Of a stretch of DNA of 64,000 nt, positions 1-10,620 are shown piece after piece. The translations under genes were made by a program, and so were the position numbers. The notes under the pieces were generated by a model. It saw only the letters and a program-made list of their open reading frames with translations. It searched no databases and was not told where the DNA came from. Position 1 is the first letter of the stretch; each line of letters starts with the position of its first letter. Source of the stretch: Dromaius novaehollandiae (lineage: Eukaryota > Chordata > Aves > Casuariiformes > Dromaiidae); NCBI RefSeq assembly GCF_036370855.1, contig NC_088117.1, positions 1,550,001-1,614,000 of the forward strand. Reading direction: 5' to 3'.

Positions 1-2979
1 GGTTTAGTGTGACAAGAGCTGGCTCTGGGCAGGGCACGGGCAGACAACTGCGAGATGTTTCACCCACAGGGAGAGCGAGCTGCAGGGATTAGCCCAGGCT
101 GACAAGGCCAGGGCTGAAAGGCTGGACTTTGGCATGGGTCTGACTGCACCCCGGCAGGCAAGCTTGCCCATCAGCTTTGCTCCCTGGCCGTTTGGGGTAG
201 TGCAGAGCTTTCGCAGGAGTGGGCAGGCTGGCGTGCAGGTAGCCAGCGAGGCGGGCAGGCACCCGAAACACAGGGAGCCTGAGCTGACCGCAGGACTCAA
301 AAGCAGCAGGAGCAAAAGGAAGCAGGAGACAGGCTCAGGTGATGCCTGCCGGGTATAGACACGTCCTCGGGGTATGGCCGCACCAGGGCTTGCGCCCAAA
401 CAGTCCACAGATCACCCTTTGCATGAAGTGGCAGCTCTCATTTTGGTACCCAGCTTGTGGTTTTTTTGCATGCCACCTTTTATGTGCTCCACACACGCAG
501 CAGCTTTGTGCAGGTGAGGGGAGGCCAATCTGGTAGCCTTCCCCCAAGTACCATGCCCTGCTCACCACCTTCAACAAGCAGGGATCAGGCAACGCCTGGC
601 TTCATGGGGAGGGGTGAAGAGGCCTGGGCACCTTGCCCTCTTCCTTGCAGGTCCAGCAAGCCTGGAAGCAGGCGGCTCCTGCAGCAGCTTTTTAGGAGAT
701 TTCACTCCCCCCCCCCCCCAGGCTGAGGTGGGAAGGGGCAGCGAGGGTCAGGGAGAAAGAGGGGGGCCAAAAGAGATGCGCACCTCTGGGATGCAAACCC
801 ACCAGCCCGGAGCAGCGGCCAAGGGGCAGCGGATGCTCGGAGCAGCCGGCAAGGCACAGGAGAGTCACGGAGGGCAGCGGGGCGCCCCGAGGGCAGGATC
901 CGCGGCACCAGGGCAGGATCCGCGGCCACTCGGCTCTGCTCAGGGTGAGGTGTGGGGATGACTCAGCCGAAGAGCAGCTCCCTCGCACATCTAAGTGGGA
1001 CAGAGGCTGCCCGTGCAGCCGGCACCTACCCACAACCCGGGCTTGGCCCAGACCTGCCCACGCTGCCCCCTGGCCCAGGTGGACTCCGGTGCTCTGCACA
1101 CCAGGATGGACCAGGGGCTGATGCTCCTGGGTGCTTCCCGCGAAGGAAAGCATGCAGGATCAGGCCCGCAGGATATTTGGGAGGGAGAAGAGGAGCGAGA
1201 ATTACCAGCTCGGGAGCAGCAGTTCGCTACCCTCCCCCAGCCTCTAAAAATAACCAGCTCCCTGGGAGCCCAGCGCACCCATCCCCCTTGCCGAGCCTGC
1301 CACCGATGCAGCTCCCGGGGTTTTGTCCACATCCCTGGGGACGGTCCTTCCCCAGCTCCCCAGCCAAGGCCCCTTTCCCCAGGCACCCCAGCACCTCCCC
1401 ATTCCCCACGCAAAGGCCCAGCACCATGGGCAAACGAGCACTTGGGGGGCAGCAAAGAGCCCCCCCAAGCTGGGGACCTGCCCCAGCATCCTCCACTTGC
1501 CACTGCACCCGCTTGCCACCGGCCCAGCAGCAGCACGTCGCTCCGCTCGGCCAGATAATCCTTCCGCAACACAAACCAGGCGGAAAAGGCTAGGGAAGGG
1601 TTAAACTAGTTTCGTGACCCCAGCGCTATGTGCGTACCAACCCGCCATCCATTCGCCTGCTAGCAAGCAGGTACGAGGAGAAAAAAAAAAACAAAACTGC
1701 CTTCTGTCCCTCCCCCGGCAAGCCTAGGAGAGGACCCACCAGCGAGGCAAACCCCTGGGGGACCCCACGTCTCTCCAGCCTCCCGCCCTTGTATCCAAAA
1801 AGCAGGAGCAGCTCTCTCCAGCACCCAGAAAAGACACATTTCTGACCCACATATGATTTGGCAGCCTATTTATAGCCCGTAGACACCAAGAGCTTGGAGA
1901 AGCTCTCCCACCCCAGAGCTGCGGCCCCCTGGACCAGAGCCCTGCCAGAGCCCGGGGCATTTGGGTTCTCAGACAGGTCCAAACGGGGAAGCTGCCCCCA
2001 GCGGGGATTTGGGCCGAGGGGAAGGAAGAGAGACCGCATCCAGCCAGCAGGCCTGGCTTCTTCGAGCAGGCACCCACACAGGGTGCCCGCCGCTGCCAAA
2101 GGCCTTGGGTGGCTCCCACAGACAGAGGCACGTGGTGGGAGCAGGGGCAGGCAAGAGACCCAACTGTTGCTGCTGCAAGATGCGTGCCACCAAGCTGTCC
2201 AGCCCGCTGCGACGTGCCAGCGGCTGGGCAAGGAGGGCCGTTTCTCAGCCACGCCGGGGGTTTACGAACAGACCACGTCGGCGCTTCTCTGGCCCCCGAG
2301 GCAAACAGACATGCCTAGCTTTCTGCAGCCACCACCCCATGCATTATTCATCTCCAGAGCCTGGCTGACAAGGAGAACGGCGGCAATGAGGGAACAGGGA
2401 GGAACGGGACGCAGAAGACATCCAGCGAAACCCCAAGCTGGGGATGGTGGGGGCTCTTGAGCACAGCCCCAGCACCCCCCCAGCCGAGCCCCCCACCCAG
2501 GCAAGGCCAGCAGCTCCCAAGGGCTCCCCCCTCCACCAGTGTGCAGGGATGGGCAAGCCTGCCCCTGCTCGGAGGAAGGGGCTGATCGCTGCCCCTCTGC
2601 CCCCAGCTCGGGGGAGGGGGGGGGAATTTGGGAGGGGGGCTTGCTGTGTCCCCCTCCAGTGAGGCTCTGCCACCCGCGCAGCGGCTCTGGCCTTCCCAGG
2701 ACTGCAAAGGTGCTGGAGCTCGCAGCACCCAGAGCTGCACCGCGGCACCGGCAGCCTCAGCCCAGGCGGCTGCGGGGCCCCGAGGCGCAGCCCCGCACCC
2801 CAAAGCCCCCCCCGCCGCAGCGAGCCCCACGGACCCTCCCAGCACCCGCCCGCCCCCCAGGCCCAGCTCAGCATCCTCCACGGCGCCCCGGCGGCCCCTC
2901 CGCACCCCGCAGGGACCCGCGCACCCCCCGGATGCGCCTCCGCACCCTCCAAGGACCCCCCACAGCCCCCGGCGCTCAC
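1..2979 (-). other. Inferred ABCA2 intron 1 sequence, no exon seen
   Basis: This stretch lies downstream of ABCA2 exon 1 on the minus strand, so it should be the start of ABCA2 intron 1. I looked on the minus strand for the next ABCA2 exon, which in mammals encodes the first transmembrane helix right after the exon 1 sequence, and did not find it. What is present is GC-rich, low-complexity DNA with a C-run at 707-719 and many short chance reading frames on both strands. The assignment to the intron is inference from gene order. Confidence 0.6.
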
Positions 2980-3045
2980 CGGGCTCCGCCGCTTCAGCGT
3001 CACGTTCTTCCAGAGCAGGAGATGGAGCTGGTGCAGGAACCCCAT
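2980..3045 (-). CDS. ABCA2: ABCA2 coding exon 1 (partial gene, rest off the left end)
   Basis: Reading the minus strand from the ATG at 3045 gives 22 codons that start MGFLHQLHLLLWKN and end with KRRSP, followed at once by a GTGAGC splice donor (GT at 2979-2978, phase 0). This is the characteristic amino terminus of ABCA2, an ABC-A subfamily full transporter of late endosomes and lysosomes involved in sterol and sphingolipid handling, abundant in neural tissue. In mammals the first coding exon has the same length and ends at the same residue. The stretch is the cytosolic lead-in before the first membrane helix, which must lie in an exon beyond the window. The exon sits in a strong CpG island. 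Only one residue differs from the mammalian start as I remember it (H for Q at position 8). Neighbouring FUT7 and NPDC1 support the call by synteny. Confidence 0.93.
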
Positions 3046-3209
3046 GGCGGAGCCGCCGCGGCCCCGCCGCCCGGGGCGCCCCCCGCACCGCACCGCACCG
3101 CACCGCGCCGCGCCGCCGCGGCTCACCCGCCGCCCGCCGCCATGCCCGGCCCGGCCCGCCGCCGCCTTTGTCCGCAGAGCGCTCGGCGCGGAGCGGGCGG
3201 ACGGGCCTC

Positions 3210-3238
3210 CCCCGGCCCCGGCCCCGGCCCCGGCCCCG
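3210..3238 (-). repeat. (GGGGCC)n hexanucleotide tract upstream of ABCA2 exon 1
   Basis: Four full CCCCGG units plus a partial unit on the plus strand read as GGGGCC on the ABCA2 sense strand, about 165-190 bp upstream of the ATG. The tract could form a G-quadruplex in ABCA2-sense DNA or, if transcribed, in the 5' UTR. Confidence 0.9.
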
Positions 3239-6200
3239 CCGCCACCGCCGGGCCTGGCCCGGCGCTGCGCAACGCCGCCCCCCGCCGCCGCCGCCGCCCC
3301 TTAAAGGCGCCGCGGAGCCGCGCTCGCCCCGCCGGGCCCTGCCCGCGCCGGGCCGCACCTGCCTCCGGCGTTGGCCGCCGGCCCCGCGGCGCCCTGCCCG
3401 TGCGCCCTGCCCCCCCCGCGGGCCGCCTCCTCGCAGCGAGGCCGGCGCGGGCAGCGCCGCGTCGCCGTCCGGGTCCCGCGGGCGACGTGTCCCCCCGCCT
3501 TGCTGCGGCCGGGAAGCCGAGGCGGGAGGCGGCAGGGCGGCCCGCGCGGTGCTGCCGCTGCCCCTGCCCTGCTCCCGGTACCGCGTTTCCCCCGAAGCGG
3601 CAGCTCCGCCGGCGGGCCGCAGGCAGCCTCCAGCGCGAACGGCCCGTGGGGGTCCCGTGCCGGGCCCAGCACGTCCCCGCTGTCACTGCCACTCCTGGCA
3701 GCCGGAGCAGGGCACCGGCAGGGCTGTGCGAGGCAATTGCAGAGGCGGCTGTTGCAACGTGGGGTGAACCTGGGACGAAACCCCGCTCGGACGCCGGGGG
3801 CCCGTTCCCAGGCTGCACGCAGGCGGGGGAGCACACGGGGCTGCTCTGCGGAGCCCTGAGCCGTGGGGAAAGGCGCCCGATTGCAGCCCTCGGGTGTTAA
3901 CGCAGCTGCCTCGGGTCCAAGCCCCCAAACGGAGCTGCTCGTGGATGGGGCAGGCAGGACGGACGGGGCTGCTCTTCCTGCCTCTGCCGCTGGCCTGGCT
4001 TGCCCAGAGCAAGCGCTTCACCCCTTCGTGCCTCGGTTTCCCCTTCTCATGGGCACCACAGCTGGGCGCAGGTAAACACATCACCTTGGAGACACAGGCA
4101 GAAGATTGAGTCAGGGTTTCTCTGCAAGACTGCGACATGTTTCAGAGAGGATCGGGAACCAGGAGGGGATGCAAGGGGCATTGCCTGGCTCCTCAGTTTT
4201 TCATCCCTCTCCAGTGGCTCAGAGCTCGTGACTGCAGGTCCAGGGACACCCGCCCAAAGCTGTCCCACAGCAGCAGCCACCCCTCCTGCCATGCATCGCC
4301 GGTGCCCGCTGCAGGCAGCCTGCCTGCTACGAGGGCGAGGAAGAAGGGGGCGACAAGGCTAGGCGACTGGGCTCTGCCCCACGGCTGGCGGCCGGCTCTG
4401 CAGTGGGGACCTCTCGGTGGCGGTGGTGGCTGCCTGGCAGACGTGCTGCTGGGCACCACCACCGAGACCTGGAGAGGGGCAGGGGTAGAGAAAGGCGCAC
4501 TGGGAACCCGAGACGGGAAGACCCGAGCAGGAGGGTGGGGCTGGCATGCAGGGCGCCCTGCTCCAGCGTGCCCACCCTCACCGAGACCTTCCCTGATCTA
4601 TTTACTGGAGCACCAGAGAGCTGCTTTCCTGCCAGGGACAAAAGGTGACACGGGTGGTGGTGTTGGTGCAGCGGGTGGCTGCAGCTCTGTACCCAGCCTC
4701 CCCCGGTGCCCAGCTCAGGGCACGCTGGCTGCCTTGGTGGTGGGGGGTGTCCGGGCTGCCAAGGGTGCCCAGAGCAAGAGTGCTCGGACGTGCCAGGCTG
4801 CCAGCTCCAGGGCCTTGGCTCTGTCTCAGCCCCATCCCAGCCACAGAGCCTCACCGATCCTCCAAAGAAATGCGGGAGACGCACAAGACAACCAGCTCGT
4901 TGAGTGCTGGAGGACCTGCCTGGCCTGAGATTGAGCTAACTCTGCAATCCGTGCCTGCAGTGCATGGCGAGGTGGCACCCATGCAGCAGGGCTGCAGCTG
5001 CTGTGGCCCCCATAGCTCCCATACATCTCTGGACAAGGCCATGATGCCCTGCCCACCGGGACAGTAAAGCCAGGGCTGTCTCGTGGCAGAAGGAGAGAGC
5101 AAAAGCCATGGCGGAGGGACCCTATATCCATTCATGAGAACCCAGGATAAATGCCGTGGGGCCAGGGACCACGATACCACAGAAGAACGAGAGCACAAGC
5201 AGCCTGTTCAACCCCTCATTATATTAGGGATGGTTTTGCTGGGCCTGGAGATACACCCATCCTCCAAGGGCTTCCCAGGACTTTGTGATCCAGATTGTAC
5301 CAAAGGGTGCTCACCTGCCATTGCTGCTTCTCCTTGGGAAACTGAGCCGCAGGGCCTTCAGGAGCATGGCTGAGATGGCACAGAGGAGAGGCAGCCATGC
5401 TGGGTGCAGATGCCAGGTGCTTCCATGCCTGCCCCGTGCAGCAGGGCCTGGTCTGGCCAGGAGGGGTGCTCCTGCCCTGAGCAGAGAGTGGGGGCTCCTC
5501 AGTGCGACCCCCTGCCTCTCTGCAGGTTTTCACCCTTACAGCCGTGGGGTGGTGAAAGAGCTGCAGAGCTGCTGTGCTAGGACTCACCAGCCCTCGTAAA
5601 ATGCACTGTTATCAGGTTTGGGGCGCAGTCCCTTTGGGGGGGCTTAGATCCCCCCCCAGGTGATTAGCTCCCACCTCCCTGACGAGAGGCCAGCACAGGA
5701 GAGCATGGTCCAGGCTGAGTCTAGCCTTCCTGTCCCTACCCATCCTGGATGTACGGCTGAGAGCTGCAAGACACAACCTGCGGAGCTGCCTGTGATCCTC
5801 TCCCAGCCAAAGCAATGGAGAGGATCACGGAGACGCTGCCGGCAGAGTCTCCTCCATCATTGCTTCAGGAGAAACCCATCACTGGGAATGTGAATGCTGG
5901 AGGGGTCAGCAGGCACCACAAGCTGTGTCAGTCCTGCCAGAGTCATGGTGTGGTCCCCACCTTGAGAGGTGACCACCACCATGACCTTTCTTGGTACAGC
6001 TGGTTTGGGGGATTCAAAGGGTCCCATCTTCTCCTGCAGGTCTTTTTTGTTGGGCAGTAGTGAGTGTCCTGCTTCCCTGGTGGGCAGCCTGCTGTGAGCC
6101 GTGGCTCTCCCTGGCACCCCCCCAGCATGGGCTGCAATCCAGCTGCAGAGGGTGCCCTGCCAGCACGGCCTGGAGGGGATGGACCCCGGTGAGCGGGTCT

Positions 6201-6470
6201 GCGTGTGAGGGCAGCGTTGCTACCCACCACATGCTGGCTGCCCTAAGCCCACATTGCGCAGGGGCCACCTGCCCACCTGGCTCAGGCCCAGCCACCCATG
6301 GCTCCATGGCCTGTTCCATAGACAAGCAGGGTGATGGCGTGTCCATGTGGGTTCTTGGAGGGAACTGACCTGCCTGCTACAAGCCGTATCCCCAGCCTGG
6401 CTGTGACGCCAAGGCTGGGCAGGTTGCTGCAGGTGACAGCAAGCATTGAACCAGCCCTCTTTTCTATCTG

Positions 6471-6500
6471 TCCATCCATCCATCCACTCATCCATCCACC
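6471..6500 (+). repeat. (ATCC)n microsatellite
   Basis: Imperfect tetranucleotide run of CATC/ATCC units in a pyrimidine-rich stretch that continues as TCCC repeats to about 6,555. Confidence 0.85.
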
Positions 6501-6564
6501 CTTCTTTCCATCCCTGCTTTATTTTATTTCTTGACCCATCCCTCCCTCCCTCCAGCTTCCTCCC

Positions 6565-6637
6565 CAGCTATCTTTAACCACCTCTCTCTCTCGCTCCTTC
6601 TCTTCTCTTGCAGCTATCTTTAACCATCTCTCTCTCC
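6565..6637 (+). repeat. Direct repeat, 27 bp, two copies at a 46-bp period
   Basis: The block CAGCTATCTTTAACCA followed by a CT-dinucleotide run occurs at 6565-6591 and again at 6611-6637 with one mismatch. The intervening DNA is also CT-rich. Confidence 0.85.
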
Positions 6638-9494
6638 GTGCTGCTTCCATGGCTGAATTGCAGCCGGAGCCGCGAATAACTTACTTGGCCGCCCCAGCTC
6701 CGAGTTTTGTTGCTAAGGGTGACCGCATTTCAATCGCTGCTCTGGAACAGCTGCCCAGGCCCTAACAAAAGCTCCTGTTGTCCTGCAACAAAGTGCCATT
6801 ATTCCAAAAACTTCTGGCCAAAACATTGCACAGCCTATCTGCCAGGCGGATTTAACCTCCCGAGGTCTGCGGGCAGTGACCGAAGACGCAGGTTGCCCGG
6901 GGGTCCAGGATGGCTCTCCTGGAGGGACATGGTGATGGAGAGGAGCCGTGTCCTCCCAGCTCGGTGCCCTGGCGAGGGTGGCTGTTTCCCTGGGGCAGCA
7001 GGGCCCAGCTTGGCCAGCCCCTCGCGATGCTGCCCCTGCAGAGGAGGCCCTGGGGTGCTGGTGGCATGGCCGGGCGGGCAGCGGGGCCCCAACGAGGAGC
7101 TGAGGCAGGGAGATGCTCATGCCCGGCACAGCACCTTTCCACCTGCACCCACGCCAAAAGGAGCAACCTGGGCTGACCCTGGGGCTTGCTGGCATTTCTT
7201 CTGCTGTGAATTCCCAGCTACTCGATGTCTTTAACAGTGCTGATGTAAACCAAGCCACAGCGATTCAGAAAATGGCCCAGCCAGCCCGGGATCGTCGATC
7301 CAGCAGTGGCTTTTAGTTGGTCCCTGGGGAAGGACATAAGACAAGCATATATTATACTTCCCCCAAGCACATTCCCAGCTTTTGGCTATTCCCAAGGGAC
7401 TGCATGCCTTATAGGTCTCTCCTCTGTGAACTTCTTCTGTCTCCCTTTCGATGCCATGCAAACGTTGCTTCTAAGGCAAGAAGTCCTGCAGATCTGCTGC
7501 CCGGTGCATGAGGAACACCGTGCCTAGTTTGTGCCTGCTCGTGTGCTTTTCCCATCGCAGGCAGCAGGAGCAGGTTTCACCCCTGGCTGGGCACTGCCAG
7601 GCTGAGGCGCCGGGGCACAAAATCGGTGGAGTTCAGAGGTTCTTGGGACACAGGACTAGAAAGGTGCAGTGGAGCCAGCGAGCCCAGCCTGGATCCCCCA
7701 ACTCAGACTAGAAACCTTTCCCCCCCCCCCCAAAAAAATCTGTCCTAAAGTAGCACGGACCTTGAGCTTAGAGGGGCACTGAGATGAGGACTGCCAGTGA
7801 GACCATGGGTCGCACGGGCTCGCAGACCTGCTCTAGAGCAGTGCCTGCAGCCCCAGTCTCCCACCTCCACCCTTCCTGCTGCCTCTCGGTCTGATTTTGC
7901 AGCTCCTCTTGTGCTTGGCACCATCACAAGTCCCAACAGGGCCTTGGCAGCAGGACGGGGGTCAGCACCGGTCCAGACCCGTGCTGGGTGACCCATTTCC
8001 TCTGCGGACGCTGGGGCTCTGAGCAACCCTTGCGGCTTCCTGCTGCAGCCCGGTGGGATGGCCAAGCTCCTCGAGCCGCATGGGGACATCTGCAGAGGGC
8101 AGCACCCACCCACCTCTCTGCCCGGCGCTGGGTGCTGGTTGGGTTTGCGTGCGCATCCCCAGTCGGGCTGCAGGCCAGGAAGGGTTTCCACTGCCCAGAT
8201 ATGAGGGGCCTGGACCCACTGGCCACAGATACTCTCCCTGCTGTCGGGGCATCCTGCCGCAGCACCCCAGGGTGACAGTGACACCCCAGGGTGGCGGTGA
8301 CTGGCGGTGACCCCAGGGCGAGGGCTTTTCAGCATCCCCGTCCCTTGCTCCTCCTCCAGCACTCCTCCCGCATCCCAGGTGGCAATCTCGTGGCCAACGG
8401 TGGCCTTGATGAAGGGCAGTGGTCCCCAGGCTCTGCTGGGGGACAGGGACAGCTGCAGGGACAGTGACCACAGCCTGGGCCAGGGCAGGGCACACAGGCA
8501 GCCCCCGCCGGGCGTAGGGCGGGCGAGCGTGGGAGTGACATCCCGCGGGCCGTGCGGCTCCCCGTATTGGGGCTCTCAATCAGCCAGGGGAAGAAATGCG
8601 GTGGCGGGGGCAGGAAAGATAACAGGAAACAGGACACGAGTCGGAGGAGGAGAAAAACACCCGGCCTTGCTCCACGCTGGCACGGCAGCGGTGCAGGGCC
8701 CAGCGCGGGGCCAGCCGGTGTCTGCAGCGCCCATGGCACCATCCCCAGAGAGCCAGAGGGGAACAAGGGTGCAGCAGGGGAGAGGGTGCCAAAGCTGGTG
8801 CTGCTTGAGCACCCCGAGCCCGTGAGCCCCTCTGGGCACAGCACTGCCTGCCTCAGTTTCCCCCGCCAGGGCTTTGGGGGAGCCCTGACGCCCAGCGAGG
8901 AAACCAGCGGGCGGGTGGTGTGCCTGGCACGGCGGGCACGGGCGATGCCCGGGTGCGGGAGGCAGCTCCCTGCGCGGCTACGGCGGAGGCAAACGCCCGC
9001 CCGCTTCCCGTGGTGGCAGAAAACCTGCCGCTGAGGGCAGCTGCCTGGGCTTGGCAGCGCGGCAGAGCTGCCGGTGGCACGCTTGCTGAGAAACCAGTTT
9101 CAAGATGAGTCAGTGGGAGCCGAACTGGGGCTGGCATCCTGTTTTTGACGCGGCGGCAGCAGGGGGGCACGCCAGCGAGGCCCAGGGCAGGGCCCTGCCT
9201 GCGGCTGCCTCTGCTCAGAGCCGGGCTCAGCACCTTCCTGGCACCCCCCGGGAGGGAATCAGCCCCGCCAAGGGCACAGGCAGCCCCCGTGGCAGCACCA
9301 GGCAGATGCTTCGGGATCATTTAGGCCCCTCTTTGTGCCCAGCGCCTCTGCAACGGGGCAAAGCAAACGCCGAGGAAGCAGCTGGAGCTCCAAGCCAAAC
9401 GGGCATCTTGCCGGCTCTACTGCCCCGTGGTGATTTTGGAAAGAGCCTCGTGTCCAGGGAGATTAGGGCCAGAGCTGACAATCCTATTTGCAGC

Positions 9495-9543
9495 AATAAT
9501 AATAATAATAATAATAATAGTAATAATAATAATAACAATAATA
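9495..9543 (+). repeat. (AAT)n trinucleotide microsatellite
   Basis: About 16 AAT units with two interruptions (AGT and AAC). It makes a chance run of Asn codons on the plus strand and Leu/Tyr codons on the minus strand. Confidence 0.95.
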
Positions 9544-10194
9544 GTGTTTTGGGGCACAAAAGCTGCTAGCATCGCTGCCCTGTAGGCTCAGCCTGGCAGC
9601 CTTCCTCCCATGCCATCCCCCAGCATGGTCCTGGTTCGTGCTGATGCTCCGGCAGGCTGGTCCTAGCACGGCTCTCCGGAGGTCAGGCATGCCCACTGGG
9701 GCTCAGGATTAGGGCTCCATCCTGCCTTGGAGGACTGGGTGGCCGAGGACAGGGCTGGGTGATGAACGGCAGGGAGCTGGGCACAATTGCCCAACACCAG
9801 CGGAAGCGGCCGGTGTGGGCATGGTCCAAGCCCCCTTGGCTTGTAACGGGGCACGTGCTCCTTCCACGCAGCAGGGAGGGCAGGAGAGCCCCAGGAGGTG
9901 GACACAGAGCTGTCCTGAGGTCACATCAGTAAGATACAACCTCGCCAGGGCATCAGGGGTCCAGCTGATGGCTGAGGGAGAAGAGGTGCTCAGAAGAGAG
10001 GAGGTGGGATTCTGGCTAGATTTCAAACCCACCTTCTGGGAAACCATTTTGGGGAACTGAAACCGCACAAGGGACCACGTGCATCACTTCTCCAAGGAGC
10101 CCTGGAGCTGTGGCCTGCTGGCAGGTCACAGGGCAGCCATGAGGGGACAGAGCAGATTATGCAGGCACAGAAAGTGGTGATCAGCACATACACT

Positions 10195-10620
10195 GGGGTG
10201 CCTTTCCCATGGGTGCCTGGACACTACTATGGGGCACGGACCTGGCCACAGAGTGCCCACCCAGCCGTCAGGCATGCACCTGGCCATAGGGCACGCAACC
10301 AGGCATGGGGCACTCACCCAGCCAAGGGGCATGTGCCTGGCCACAGAGCACCCACCTAGCCATGGTGTACCCACCTAGCCATGGGGCACCCCCCCCAGCC
10401 ATGGGGCACCCCACCCAGCCATGATGCACCTACCCAACCACAGGGCACACATCCAGCCATGGGGCACTCACCCAGCCATAGGGCATGCACCTGGCCATGG
10501 GGCACCCACCCAGCCCCGGGGCACCCACCTAGCTCTGGGGTACCCACCCAGCCAGGGGGCATGCAACCAGCCATGGGATGCCCATCTGACCCCAGAGCCC
10601 GGATCCAGCCATCTGGCACC
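10195..10620 (+). repeat. GC-rich minisatellite, about 20-bp unit
   Basis: About 20 degenerate copies of a unit close to CAGCCATGGGGCACCCACC run through the stretch. Length varies slightly between copies, and the units diverge towards the edges. Open frames through it are a by-product of the repeat. Confidence 0.9.

Larger units (their letters stand above)
2740..3620 (-). promoter_or_regulatory. ABCA2: CpG island and presumed promoter of ABCA2
   Basis: The stretch is extremely GC- and CpG-rich and surrounds ABCA2 exon 1, as expected for a broad CpG-island promoter. Short GC tandem runs occur inside it: a CCGCA pentamer run near 3083-3110 and a CCCCGG hexamer run at 3210-3238. The large open frames seen here on both strands are a result of the missing AT-rich stop codons. 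The transcription start cannot be placed from sequence alone. Confidence 0.75.

Noticed and set aside
2539-3900. 453-codon plus-strand open frame across the ABCA2 CpG island
   Set aside because: Low-complexity Pro/Arg/Ala translation caused by GC-rich DNA, antisense to ABCA2 exon 1. No known domain.
9317-9696. Poly-Leu and poly-Tyr frames
   Set aside because: Translation of the AAT microsatellite.
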